A stretch of DNA of 64,000 nt, taken from positions 39,356,671 to 39,420,670 of the forward strand of contig CAIIXF020000007.1 of the NCBI GenBank assembly GCA_903813345.2. Direction: 5' to 3'. The stretch is from Owenia fusiformis (Eukaryota > Annelida > Polychaeta > Sabellida > Oweniidae). Shown piece by piece: positions 11,848 to 23,189 of this stretch. Below the pieces are notes generated by a model. That model was not told the origin of the DNA. It made no database searches and was given only the letters and a program-made list of their open reading frames with translations. Within the stretch, counting starts at the first letter, position 1. Each line of letters begins with the position of its first letter. The translations under genes and the position numbers were made by a program.

Positions 11848-12008
11848 TGTCATGTATTTGTCTGATTGTATTGTTGGGCTGGCAAGCCATACTTATTTTG
11901 TATTACGTCATTCTGGACGGTGATCGGAGCTTACGCCATATTGAAATAAACTGGACAAAGTCAGCCAATAATATCTTAGTGTTATTCGAAATATAACGTA
12001 ACAGATCA
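11848..12008 (+). repeat. 3' LTR
   Basis: 161 bp, TG...CA (ends CAGATCA), five substitutions from the 5' copy, followed directly by TGAAC. Confidence 0.92.
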
Positions 12009-12448
12009 TGAACCATATTAATTTCTCTTTAGATGATATAACAGCAAAAGTAAAAATGGCCAAAAATAATAAATCATGTGGAATAGACAGAATACCCAAT
12101 GAATTTTTGAAATATGGCGGATCTTCTATGGCCCAATCTCTACATGTTATGTTCAATTATTTTTCAATTAGAGAAATGTTTCCAAATGATTTGAAAGATG
12201 GCCTCCTCAAGCCCATCCACAAAAAGAACTCTTCTAAAGTACTCGACAATTATAGAGGTATAACAATAACCTCAAATGTCTATAAATTATATGCATCTCT
12301 CATGGAACACTCTTTCAAAGGATTCTGTATCAGAAAGGGTATCTTCAATGATCTGCAAGGGGCATTCTTAAATGGGAAAAGGCTCGAAGACAGCATATTT
12401 TTATTAAAAGGGATTTCACTGCGTGAAAAATGGAATTCCAAAACTTGA
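12009..12448 (+). pseudogene. Non-LTR reverse transcriptase, N-terminal part
   Basis: The frame encodes the start of a LINE-type RT: a helix (DDITAKVKMAKNNK), motif 1 with CGIDRIPNEFLK, then LLKPIHKK and NYRGITITSNVYKL (motif 2/2a), then QGAFLNGKRLEDSIF. It stops at a TGA after KWNSKT, just before the expected catalytic motif A. In-frame codons before the LTR element (about 4942-4983, ending GSLN) join onto this frame once the LTR element and one TGAAC copy are removed. This supports one interrupted element. The LINE clade is not assigned. Confidence 0.75.
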
Positions 12449-13860
12449 CACGTCTAGATACGGCTCTTGACACGCCGCGTGTATAGGCGTTCCTAGATTT
12501 GATTCCATGTATTCCATTCTGACAGAATTTCAGAATCAATTTCAAATTAAGTTTATTACGTTCGAAATCCCGAATGTCCCCGGGGGAATCTCTCTTCGAA
12601 ATTATAATGTCAGATAGATATACTGTAGATCCGCCAAATTAAAATCGGTCAAATTTCAGTTGGAATTTTTCTCAAATGCACTTCAGAAATTAAACTTCTG
12701 GGGCCCCCTTTCCTGTCAACTGAGCATTTCATCAACATGTCATACATTATCCCAAAAGAAATACAGAAAATATCTAAGTAAATACCCGTCCTAATGACAT
12801 AAACCATGGGCTTTCAAGAGAATCTTTTGATAGCCCATGTATAAACATAGACAAAGATTAAACTTCAGTCCTGATTTCGCCAAATTAAATAGCTGCCAAT
12901 ATTTGAAATTGAGCAAATTCGTCAAATTAAGTAGCGTGAAAATAAGTGTATCTAAAGTATCTGTAAGGGGGGGGGGGGGGTGGAGCAAGGCATAAAGATT
13001 ACCGGGAGATACAAACCGGAGAAATAGATGAGATGATGAATATGTATTGTATGTTTTCCAGTTTTAATTATGTTGTTTGTTATTGGTCCTAATATGATTA
13101 GGGACCACAAATATGTATGTGACAGTTTTGAAGTTCAAAAAACGGGTAAAATTGGTTAAAGCAAATTGTATATGATAATCAGAGCCGGGATTCAGAGATA
13201 CACAACTAAAATAATGATATTTTCTAACGATTGAGCGTAGCGAATAAGTTTGAAAATTATTTAATACAGGTACTTCACACTGTTTTGATATCAGATTTGG
13301 AGAAGGTGTTCTATAGTTTGTTACGGGGGTGTATATTTGAGTATGTTCTGTTCTATTTAAGTGACGACAAACGGTGGTATTGATTGAATGAGTTGTGAGT
13401 GATTTATGTTTAGGAAATAGGTTTTGAGTCATTCGGCTTTGTGACGCTAACACGGCAGCATTTGCTAAATTTACCAAACAACTTTAAGGTTAACTGTTTT
13501 AAAATATTTTGTCAAATGTATTTTTACTTTGATATAAAGTTAGAAATAGTTTTTGTTTTAAATAAATTGTGTGTTTCGAATTCTTAAATCCTACAAACGC
13601 CAATTTCATCTTAGGGGTAGGTGGACCTCCTTGTATATAAAAAAACAAAATGTACAAGGTACCTTTCGCACTTTGCAAAAGGGGTCGCCGCGAGGTTGGC
13701 ATCAAAGAATTCAATTATTTGCCTACAGGGCATAAGTACTGTAAATATAATACTAAGAAATTGTATACAGAGTACATGTAAGCAAGGTTTCCGAAACCAC
13801 GTAAATATAAAATGTAAATTATTTACAATAATTCATAACTGAGATAAAAAGCTGGATAAA
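12449..13860. other. Repeat-like filler, no gene recognised
   Basis: Begins with TCTAGA/CGTGT-rich sequence that resembles, imperfectly and in inverted sense, the block at 19500-19650 on the other side of the inserted segment. A G-run lies at 12967-12979. The open frame at 13064-13477 (-) has no similarity I recognise. I see no splice-bounded exon. Confidence 0.45.
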
Positions 13861-15265
13861 AAGCTTTGCCTCCGAGGCATATGGAACGAGTTTAATGTTT
13901 GGGCAAGGAGTGACCATATATTTGATTATTTCTAATTTCAGATGAGACTCGTCTCTGAGACGTTTGTGGAGCTATAAAAGATTACTATTTATACATTATA
14001 AGATTTGAGATATTTGCCTCCGAGGCTAAATAATGATTTCATTTTGAAATTTGTCAAAAGAATTAAGTCCCATGGATCAATAATGGACTATTATGGAGTT
14101 TTTGCCTCAGGAGCATCTGGAGATAAGGAATATTTGGTATTATAAGTTTACCTTTGGAGAACACGTACTTTAGAAGTTAATAGAATCTTAATATATGCCA
14201 GGATTATGATCAGATCATTGGACTATTATTGAATTTTGCCTCCGGGGCATATGTAGATAAGGATTGTTTAATATTAAAAGTTTACCTCTGAGGAATAATC
14301 TACTTTAGAAGTTGAAAATATAATATTTACAAAATGTTTTGTATGCCAGGATTATGATCAGATCAATTGAACTATTATTTAAGTTTGCCCATCGGGGCAT
14401 CTGTGCATAAGTAATATTTAATATTAAAAGTTTACCTCCGAGGGATGTGTACTTTAGAAGTTGATAATATAATATTAACAAAATATGGATTCATATGCCA
14501 GGATTAAGATCATTGGACTATTATTGAATTTGCCTCCGGGGCATCTGTAGATAAATATTGTTTTTATATTATATGACTGTTTACCTCTGAGGAATAATCC
14601 ACTTTAGAAGTTAGAAAACATGATATATATTTGATATAAAACGTTAACCTCTGAGGGATTTAGAAGTTGATTACAGAATATTAATGATGTATGGCTTTGT
14701 ATGCTAGGATTATGATCCGATCATAAGTCCGGGACACCTCCGATGTGCTGCCCAAAGGGTCATTTTGTAATATTATTGAATTTTGCCTACGGGGCATCTG
14801 TAGATAAGGATTGTTTTATATTATAAGTTTACCTCTGAGGAATAATCCATTTTAGAAGAATTAGAAAATAATATTAATGATATGGCTTTAAATGCCGGTG
14901 TAAAAGAAATGATGGTCCCCTGGGGATTATGGTCCCCTTTCTTAACGGCCCTTACTGGCCCTGATTGCGTATAAGATAATGAGGGAAATACTTGTATTTA
15001 GGTCACCATATAAATCAATGGAGAGTAGGATCATAATTTGATAGGACCTCCTACCCTTTTACACCGGGATTAAGATCATGTCATTGGACTATTATTGAAT
15101 TTTGCCTCTGGGGCATCTGCACAATATTTGATATAAAACGTTAACCTCTGAGGGATTTAGAAGTTGATTACAGAATATTAATGATATATGGCTTTGTATG
15201 CCAGGATTATGATCCGATCATAAGTCCGGGACACCTCCGAGGTGCTGCCCAAAGGGTCATTGTGT
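13861..15265. repeat. Long-period degenerate tandem array
   Basis: At least seven diverged units of roughly 130-160 bp. Each has TTGCCTCCGGGGCAT (variants), TAGATAAGGATTGTTTAATATT, AGTTTACCTCTGAGG, TACTTTAGAAGTT and ATGCCAGGATTATGATC before ATTGGACTATTATTGAAT. Copies of the GCCTCnGnGGCA core start near 13867, 14012, 14104, 14228, 14380, 14528, 14785 and 15101. The core is itself a short palindrome. A longer sub-block ending in TAAGTCCGGGACACCTCC occurs at about 14640-14770 and again at 15130-15265. A unique stretch at 14895-15060 interrupts the array. Confidence 0.75.
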
Positions 15266-15431
15266 ATGTGGAGTTTGTATGTACGATATTATCATAGGCC
15301 AATAAATAGCGACATAGCGGCACATAAGAGCCAATGCAAATTTATATGGTGGTTGTGTTATTTTAAGATTTAAGTACGGAGGACCAGTTTTAACGAGGAA
15401 TTAAAAATAGCCTATAGACCATGTAGACTGC

Positions 15432-15437
15432 AATCAT
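15432..15437. repeat. AATCAT direct repeat, left
   Basis: AATCAT precedes CACGGG here and follows CCCGTG at 18275-18280. Read as a 6-bp duplication with CAC ends, or as 4 bp (ATCA) with TCACGGG ends; the sequence cannot separate these. Confidence 0.65.
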
Positions 15438-18274
15438 CACGGGTTGTATCCAAAGCCCCGTTATAATTGAGAGGTCGCGAGCAAGTTCCCGCTGAAATCA
15501 CGAGCAAAGTCCTTTTTATTTAATTCATCTGGAAATATGGACCAAAAAGGTAAGAATACGCATTACTGTTCTTTGATACTTTAGGTATACTTTCAGAACA
15601 GGTATATCTTCACAAACAATGACATGAAAGATAACTATTTTTACTGGCATGGAAGAAACGGGCGTCAATATGCACGTTTGCATAATTTACTGTTAACATG
15701 TTACTTTTATGGTTAAAATAGAGACAAGAACTACGATATACATATCTCATTATGAATATCAGACCAGCATTGTATGTATTGATAAGTTTGTTTTCAAAAA
15801 CATCCACTGTGGGGGGTGAAATACATCATTGAAGGTGTGCCAGTGGCCCCGCTGAAATTATGAGGAAGCCCCGCTGAAAACATGAGGAGGTCCCGCTGAA
15901 AACAGGAGCAGATATCACGAGTACCCGCTTCGATCACGAGGAAAGCTCATTACTATTACATAAAATATTGAGGTTCTTCAAATAAACGTACACGAAAGAC
16001 CAAATTTAGTACTTCTAATGATTACTGTATATATACTGTTTCATTCTAGGGCCAGGTTTCTAATGTTTCCATTCCAACTTCAAGCCACCAGAGATTTCGT
16101 CAAACATTTTATAGAGTTGCATCCATATCAAAATGTATAGGAGAAAGGTGGATATTATTTCAAGAATGAACTTAATTGGAGCCTGAGGTTCAGGGTAATG
16201 AGTCTTGTATTAAACAAAGACACCCCAAGTTGCAAGAAGATGAAATTTAGAGAGAAAGGAGAACCACAAAGTCTCCATGATAATTCAGGTTCTACTTTTA
16301 TAATTTAACAATAACATTTAACAATAACATTCAAGTTTTTGTTTTTAAATATTTATTAAAATAATGATGATTTGTATTCCATACCTGATAATTTTCAGGG
16401 ACATATCAACCGGGAATATATTCCATATCCGGGCAAATATTTTTCGTATGTCCCGCTCAAACGTGGATCCGGGACATATAAATCGTATGTCCTGCATAAG
16501 CCATTTTCCTGGACATATTGTTACGCGGTAAACACGATGAAAATATATGTCATATTCCACAATGAATATGGCATATTCACTTGTGGAGTATGACAGATTC
16601 ACCTGCGGTATATGGCATACTCACCTGCGGTGTAAGGCATATTCTGCAAGTGAGTATGACATATTCTGCGAGCATGGGGTATTTACTGAAATCAATGTAT
16701 CACATATTCAATACGGAATATACCATACTCACCTGCGGAATACGCCATATACCACAGCTGAATATGGCATATACACCCGTACCACAAATACCACGCAACC
16801 ATGAATATATGCCATATTCCGCGTAACACATACGATGTTACGCGGAGTATGGCATACATTTATGGTTGCGTGGTATTTGTGATACGGGTATACAGTATAT
16901 GCCATACTCACCTGCAGTTTATGGCATATTCCGCATGTGAGTATGCGATATTCCGCCGTGAATATGCGATACATTGATTTCAGTGAATACCTGATAGTCA
17001 CCTGCAGAATATGTCATACTCACTTGCCGAATATGTCATATACAGCAGGTGAAAATGACACAATGATTACCCGTTTGTTCAATCAATGCAATTGACAATT
17101 GCGTTCTTCCGTATCGTGTTCTCATTGCTTAGTAGGTATGCAATATACTGCAGCTGAATCTGTCATACACTGCAAGTGAATATGCTATATTTATTGCAGA
17201 ATATGACACATATTTGCATCATGTTTTCCGCGTAACACGTGCGTTTAACATAACCTACGATTAATTGTTAATGATGAAATTATTTGATTATTATTATTTC
17301 GGACTCATAATCGGATGATGTACTCCTTTGTTACTTACATCTAGCAGTTGATCCATAAATTGCCTTTTCAAACGTGTGCGCCATTGGTACTGAATCCTCT
17401 AAGGTAGTATTATACTGAACTACAGTATAATGTAACTTCAGTGAAATATAAATATATATTGCATACAAAGAAGAACGAGTTATTTGAAACTTGTCAAAAG
17501 TCGTGGAATGGATTTAAATCTTCTCTTGGTAAATTTCTCGATGAGGTAAGGTCGAAATACATTAAGTGTAATGGTTTTATTGGAATCATGCTCGTAGCCA
17601 GCTTTTGGTAAGGGGGGGGGGTTGCTCGAACCGATAATAACAATGACAATGATATATGATATATATGTGCTCTGTAGAGTATCAATAATTAATATATTTA
17701 TGACGTTGGCTACTGTCGTGGCAGATTTGCAAAGTCAAATCGGTCTTCACTCCATTTTAGAGAGCCACTTGCTCTTGATTTCAGCGGGACCTCCTCATGT
17801 TTTCAGCGGGGCCCCCTCATGTTTTCAGCGGGATCTTTAGTTTATTGCTCATGGTAGAAGCGGGGCCTCAAGGGATATGCTAAAATTGAAATATATATTT
17901 TTTTGTGAAACTTTAGGAAGTGAAACTCACAATACCTTCATTTCATATTACTATGACCATTTCAACTGAAGGGGAATGACCTTCTTCAGCTATAAAATAT
18001 AGAAATATATAGATAAAGATTCAAGATGATACATTCTCTCTCCAATTATCGAATAACAAAACTCAGAACATCAGCTCGTGATCCTTTTTTGCAGAAGTTG
18101 CTTTTTAGTATCAATACCATGTAATAATTGAGTAAAATTAAATGAAAACGCTTTTTACAACATACAATTTAAGTAAACAAAAGATAACCCTTCTTTTCTT
18201 TTAATTGCTCGCGATTTCAGCGGGTATTTGCTCGCGACTTCTAAATCATAGCGGGGCTTTAGATACTACCCGTG
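15438..18274. mobile_element. 2.8-kb foldback element with TATGGCATATTC-rich core
   Basis: The ends are CACGGGTTGTATCCAAAGCC and the complement of CACGGGTAGTATCTAAAGCC. Inverted matches continue inward on both sides. The outer part carries CCCGCTGAAAxCACGAGCAA-like repeats (15480-15960 and, inverted, 17760-18240). The inner part is rich in GAATATGGCATATTCxCCTGC-like units, symmetric about position 16832 (CCGCGTAACACATACGATGTTACGCGG). The arms are clearly diverged, so it is older than the 5402 foldback. Open frames inside are translations of the repeat. AATCAT flanks it on both sides. Confidence 0.78.
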
Positions 18275-18280
18275 AATCAT

Positions 18281-18900
18281 GGACTCACTTGAAAGCCCAT
18301 GCTGTAATCAAGGTAATTTAGGTATATCCCGTCTTTGAAGAAGCAAAAACGCAATCAAACAGTTAATTAGTTATTGTGTGATCTAGATTACAGATCAAAG
18401 AAATCAATTCCAAGATCATTATTTCTATGTATTTAGTTCGTTGTCTTTTTGAAAAGGGGTACAAGAAAACTATGTATTAATATATCAAGGGCAGGGTGCT
18501 CCTGAATCTGATAGTTAAAGCGTATGCTAGTATGCATGAGGGGCGACGTTTAAAGTAAAGCATTGTTTTAAATCCTGGGAAAATGCACTCCCCCATTTTA
18601 CAAATATTGTGTGATGCCAATGAACCCTGAAATTTGTTTTTGTTTTCGCGAGCAATCAACAAATATGTTTATGAAAATCTTGCGAGTCCAGACATATGAT
18701 TCTCATTCTGTCTCAGCTTAGTGTTGATTAGATTTTATCCCCACTCTTCTGTGTCTCCCTCATTTTTACCCTATATTCAGTTTCTTTTAAACCAAATTTA
18801 CAATATCCGTTCACATATATAAATCAGTAGTTGTTTATGACAAGATTATTTTTATAAATTATCAAAAATTAAGGTAGCGTATTCTGTAATTTCAACTATG
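18281..18900. other. No recognisable feature
   Basis: AT-rich sequence between the foldback and the next tandem duplication. The small open frame 18477-18662 (-) has no recognisable product. Confidence 0.5.
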
Positions 18901-19195
18901 TTAGCCCCCCCCCCTCCCCTTCGCCGACAGTAATGTATTGTTTAAAATAATACTGCATCCACCGGCCAATTATTCTTTCACCATTTTGAGCAGTTTTCGT
19001 GTGATTTTGAACAAATATCAAATGTGACCCCACCCCTGGAATAAGTTAGCCCCCCTCGCCGACAGAGATGTCTAGTTTAAAATAATACTGTATCCCCTGG
19101 CCAATAATTCTTTCACCATTTTGAGCAGTTTTCGTGTAATTTTTGAGCAAATATCAAATGTGACCTCACCCCTGGAATAATTCAAAAGTCATCCC
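18901..19195. repeat. Tandem duplication of about 145 bp
   Basis: Two adjacent diverged copies, 18901-19043 and about 19044-19182. Each begins TTAGCCCCCC...CGCCGACAG, then GTTTAAAATAATACTG, CTTTCACCATTTTGAGCAGTTTTCGTGT and AACAAATATCAAATGTGACC before a CACCCCTGGAATAA end. Confidence 0.75.
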
Positions 19196-19499
19196 CTTAG
19201 CAAATGCTGGATTCGGCCCTGGTACTTGTCAATGCGAAATAATGGGTGTTGATTAGTGGAAATACCCATTTAAACAGACCCTCTTAATTTATAACAAGTT
19301 AACAATTAAGAAGCCATGTTGCGATGTACTTTTCGTGACTCAAGTCAGATATAAAGTGAAAACATACTCTTTTTGATTTGATATCCCGTATTTAGCTAAA
19401 GCAAAACATGAAATATTAACACGTGCGGTAAATTATAATTTAAATGTAGCGCAAAATCTCACATGGCAATTTAATAACGACTAATTTTGTCTTGTGTCT

Positions 19500-19650
19500 A
19501 ACCACGGCGTGCTTAGAGATTTCTAGACTCTAGTCACGCTCTGTCCAAGCCAGCTCTAAGCACGTCTAAGTACGCCTAGAAATCTCTAGATACACGGAGT
19601 TCCTAGACCGACTAAGCACGTCTAGAAATTACTAGAAATTCCACATTTGA
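19500..19650. repeat. CTAGA-rich short repeats
   Basis: Clustered copies of TCTAGA, CTAAGCACGTCTA and ATTTCTAGA over about 150 bp, next to the resumption of the non-LTR coding sequence. Possibly the edge of the 7.2-kb inserted segment. Confidence 0.45.
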
Positions 19651-19671
19651 TGCAGTGTTTGTGGCTTAAGA

Positions 19672-21241
19672 AAAGACTCAAAATTAAAAACATTTTTGGA
19701 CATAAAAAAAGCATTTGACGTGATCGATAGGGACCTGTTATTTTGTAAACTTTGGGAAAAAGGCATATGTGGTAAACCATGGAGGCTATTAAAGAACCTA
19801 TATTCTGGCATTAGGAATAAAGCAATTTTTGGTGATTTTGAAAGTGATTTTTTCGAGTCTGATTTCGGAGTTCGTCAAGGCTGTGCCCTTTCTCCAATTC
19901 TGTTCTTATTTATCATGAATGACCTAACTGACCGCCTGAACAATGAAAACCTAGGGATACCACTTTTGAAAGAAAAAATCCCAGCTATTATGTACGCAGA
20001 TGATGTTGTCCTCATGGCACAAAGCGAAAGTTAACTTTCAGAAATACTGAATGTTGCTAATTCATTCGCTGTACATAGGGGATTTAACTTTGACCCAATT
20101 AAGTCTCAAGTTATGCCAATAGGTCGTAAAATTGACAAAGAAAGGTCATGGAAGCTTGGTAGGCTAAATTTAAAAGAAACAAAGGTTTATAAGTATTTAG
20201 GAGTTATGGTAAATAATAGCCTTAATGACTCAACCCATTTTAATGACTACTTAGGGCCCAAAGCAAAAAAGATACATCTTTATATCAATACAACCCTGAA
20301 TAAGCACTCAAATCTCCAGCGGTTTACTTTTGGTGACACCCTTTTCAACAATGTATTTATTCCGGCTATTTTACACGGAAGCGGTATTTTATTATTTGAC
20401 TCAAAGTCTAAATGTAATGACATGATCTCGTATCAATATAATGTTGGTAGATCTATCCTAAACCTAAACTCAAAACCTGCCCGGGAAGCAGTTATAGGAG
20501 ACCTAGGTTGGTGTCCCATAATAAATATGATTGACAAAAGATTATTGACTACCATTTACATCTGAAAAACGTGTAAGTGAAAGTGACATTTTTAAAGATA
20601 TATATACCAAAATGTTTGAACGTTTCAGTAAGAACCAAAAATCATCTTGGCCATATATCAAATCGGTTTCCAACACATTTATTAAATATGGTTTGGATGA
20701 CTGTATTTCATCTAAATATCCTGATTGGTATGGGTCTTTCATACAAATATCAAATGAACAAAGACTTAATGACTTCCAAGAAGCAATCCAACAAAAAAGT
20801 TCATTAAGAGAATATACCACCTTTAAAATGCATCCATTTAAGGAAAACTATTTGAAAAATGAAACAGATTTTTTCCCATCTCGACTGAAATTTATGGCAG
20901 GAGCTGAATGTTTTAACTTAGTAGCCGATAGGAAGCGCTGGAAAATAAGTGATGGCCTTTGCTCAAACTGTAATTTGAAGGTCCCAGATACAAGCACACA
21001 TCGCTTTCTCTTTTGCCCATACTTTACTAATGAAAGAAATTCTTTTATTAAACAACTTTCAAAGACATGTGATGCTCTTTTAGTGTCTGAGTTCCTACAA
21101 TTACCCCCTGACCTTAAAATACACTATATGCTTGGGGATGATGTTTTTAAAATGTGGGGGAATGAAATAGGAAAACAATTTGACAATTGTTTTAAAACGT
21201 TTTTAACAGAGGTGTACATACCATATTCTGGAAAACCATGA
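19672..21241 (+). pseudogene. Non-LTR reverse transcriptase, catalytic core to C-terminus
   Basis: Motif A is FLDIKKAFD near 19695. RQGCALSPILF is motif B and YADDVVL, the catalytic pair, lies near 19992. KYLGV (thumb) and a C-terminal C-x2-C-x8-H-x4-C motif (CSNCNLKVPDTSTHRFLFC) near 20960-21020 follow. There is a TAA at 20032-20034 without frame change and a frameshift between 20565 and 20612. The frame then ends at 21241, close to PYSGKP. This enzyme would copy element RNA at a nicked target. No endonuclease domain is left here. Confidence 0.88.
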
Positions 21242-21353
21242 TAACCATTATTTTAGTAAATTATAGGTTTTTATATGTACATGATTTCTTAATGAATGTC
21301 GACGCTCCTTTCATACTATATATGAATGTGAGCCACTGTTTTAAAAGTATAAG

Positions 21354-21387
21354 TCGAAATAAATAAATAAATGAATAAATAAATAAC
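21354..21387 (+). repeat. (ATAA)-type 3' tail of the non-LTR element
   Basis: AAATAAATAAATGAATAAATAAATAAC, the kind of short tandem tail that ends many LINEs, runs directly into the resumed host tandem-array unit (AACAAACGGATTAATTATC). Confidence 0.75.
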
Positions 21388-21740
21388 AAACGGATTAATT
21401 ATCAGTATGAATGAAACTCATTTCATAGGATTGAATAATTAGGGATTAATGGCTCGAAAATAAACGCGTATAATCGGTTTTTGATTGCAAATGCCAACAT
21501 ATTATTTGCTCCTGACAAAAATATTATTCTATATTATATGGCATTATATGTTGTTCCCTTTAAATAATACACGAATAATATTTTTAAATCAAAAATAATT
21601 CTTCAAAATACGTATTATATTTTTTCCGCTATAATACAAAAAATAACTGCCTACTATAGAGAAAAAAATATTCTCTACGATTCTCTCTTAATGCAACTTA
21701 TTTAGCAGTATATTAAACATTTTATTCTATATTATTTTTA
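21388..21740. repeat. Resumed tandem-array unit, then AT-rich sequence
   Basis: 21388-21460 matches the units at 3345 and 4400 (AACAAACGGATTAATTATCAG ... GAATAATTAGGGATTAA). From about 21480 it is very AT-rich with nothing recognised. Confidence 0.65.
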
Positions 21741-21749
21741 CGTTTTTAC

Positions 21750-22415
21750 CAAGTAGTAATACCTTTCAGTCGAGACATTGCCTTTGTATACCAATGCTTC
21801 AATCACTCTCCCCCATATTCTGCGCAAGGACTCCCATTACAACCCCCCATCGCTGCATCAACATATATTATTACATGAAACGCAGCAATTTTGAAAACTC
21901 CTACGCAACTGTTCGAATTTGACCAAGACGCCCCGCAGAGCCTATGACTACAAACGTGTATCTAGATAAGGTGTATAGATCCAACGGGGCGTTTTGGAAG
22001 AGATCGAGGCGTTTTGATCCATTTCGAACATATGCGTAGGACTTTTGGAAATTGGTGCGTTAAATGTAATAAATGTGTTGATGCAGAGATGGAGGGTTGT
22101 AATGGGAGTCCTTGTGCAAAATATAGGGGAGAATAATATAAGAACTGGCGATATATCGAGGCTTTTGGTTGAAATCTCTGAAGATTTGCATCTTCTCACA
22201 TCTGGGGACCAAAACGCCGCTAAAACGAGTGACTCTGTACACAAGAGCAATGTCTCGAGTGAAAGGTATTTTTATGAAGGTTTTAATGGAAAAAGTTTGA
22301 AGAAAACCGGTGTATTCTCACAATCATTGATTTTCCAAAGAAAGGGTAGGTTTGAAATTCAAATTAACGGTTTTGCGGGCGTTTTGGTTTCGATACGCCC
22401 AGTTAGTACTGCGTG
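21750..22415. mobile_element. Palindromic element of the CACGCGGTACTAACT family, left end lost
   Basis: The right end reads ...AGTTAGTACTGCGTG, complementary to the CACGCGGTACTAACT start at 1948. The left arm pairs with the right arm from about 21755 (ACCTTTCAGTCGAGACATTG with CAATGTCTCGAGTGAAAGGT near 22243) inward to a centre near 21973. The outer part of the left arm is missing, replaced by AT-rich sequence. Open frames at 21948-22455 on both strands are arm translations. Confidence 0.65.
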
Positions 22416-22500
22416 TTTATTGTCGTTTAGCAACAAGGTCTCACTCCACAGTTAAGTGAAATTACCAGAAGCGGGAAGATATGCACCGAAGCGGGAGATA

Positions 22501-23000
22501 NNNNNNNNNNNNNNNNNNNNNNNNNNNNNNNNNNNNNNNNNNNNNNNNNNNNNNNNNNNNNNNNNNNNNNNNNNNNNNNNNNNNNNNNNNNNNNNNNNNN
22601 NNNNNNNNNNNNNNNNNNNNNNNNNNNNNNNNNNNNNNNNNNNNNNNNNNNNNNNNNNNNNNNNNNNNNNNNNNNNNNNNNNNNNNNNNNNNNNNNNNNN
22701 NNNNNNNNNNNNNNNNNNNNNNNNNNNNNNNNNNNNNNNNNNNNNNNNNNNNNNNNNNNNNNNNNNNNNNNNNNNNNNNNNNNNNNNNNNNNNNNNNNNN
22801 NNNNNNNNNNNNNNNNNNNNNNNNNNNNNNNNNNNNNNNNNNNNNNNNNNNNNNNNNNNNNNNNNNNNNNNNNNNNNNNNNNNNNNNNNNNNNNNNNNNN
22901 NNNNNNNNNNNNNNNNNNNNNNNNNNNNNNNNNNNNNNNNNNNNNNNNNNNNNNNNNNNNNNNNNNNNNNNNNNNNNNNNNNNNNNNNNNNNNNNNNNNN
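22501..23000. other. Assembly gap (500 N)
   Basis: Exactly 500 unresolved bases, typical of a scaffold gap of nominal size. It falls between two related palindromic elements, which are difficult to assemble. Open frames spanning it are meaningless. Confidence 0.98.
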
Positions 23001-23184
23001 ATCAGGCTATCTCTCACCAATTTGCTCGATTGATGGCTTTCTACTAATAATGGATTTAAAGAGAGGATCAGATACGTGTAGTTATATAATCCATTGCATC
23101 ATTTAGAGCTCTCTCTGTAGTTCTTTGAAATATTTAATACATGCTTCTTTCAAATACTACTAATTATTATATATTTAGCATTCC

Positions 23185-23189
23185 CAAAT
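23185..23189. repeat. CAAAT target duplication, left
   Basis: CAAAT precedes CACGCGG here and follows CCGCGTG at 23598-23602. Confidence 0.85.

Larger units (their letters stand above)
4984..12008 (+). mobile_element. Complete Ty3/Gypsy-type LTR retrotransposon (Mag/SURL-like)
   Basis: A 7,025-bp element with two 161-bp LTRs, a primer-binding-site candidate right after the 5' LTR, gag with CCHC knuckles, protease, reverse transcriptase, RNase H, integrase, a polypurine tract and TGAAC target duplications. The pol order (protease-RT-RNase H-integrase) is that of Gypsy elements. The short LTRs and gag knuckles fit the Mag/SURL branch, which is an inference. The LTRs differ at 5 of 161 positions (about 97% identical), so insertion is not very old. 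The coding region nevertheless carries several stops and frameshifts and this copy looks inactive. A foldback element occupies most of the leader between primer site and gag. Confidence 0.92.
4918..21383 (+). mobile_element. Composite: non-LTR retrotransposon with nested insertions
   Basis: The outer boundaries are set by the interrupted tandem-array unit: left flank ...CCATTAAC at 4917, right flank AACAAACGG from 21386. Remains of one non-LTR element are a short piece at 4918-4983, a reverse-transcriptase N-terminal part at 12009-12448, and RT core to C-terminus at about 19690-21241. It ends in an (ATAA)-rich tail at 21354-21387. An LTR retrotransposon (4984-12008) sits between the first two pieces and about 7.2 kb of repeats sits between the second and third. 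That pieces two and three belong to one copy is inferred from order, strand and the shared flank. An alternative is two copies of one family. Confidence 0.6.

Noticed and set aside
13064-13477. 137-codon open frame on the minus strand
   Set aside because: No motif, no splice or start context, and it lies in repeat-derived filler.
16345-17001. Several overlapping open frames of 73-90 codons
   Set aside because: They are translations of TATGGCATATTC-type repeats in the foldback core.
22427-23106. Open frames of about 190-216 codons across the gap
   Set aside because: They consist of unresolved N bases.
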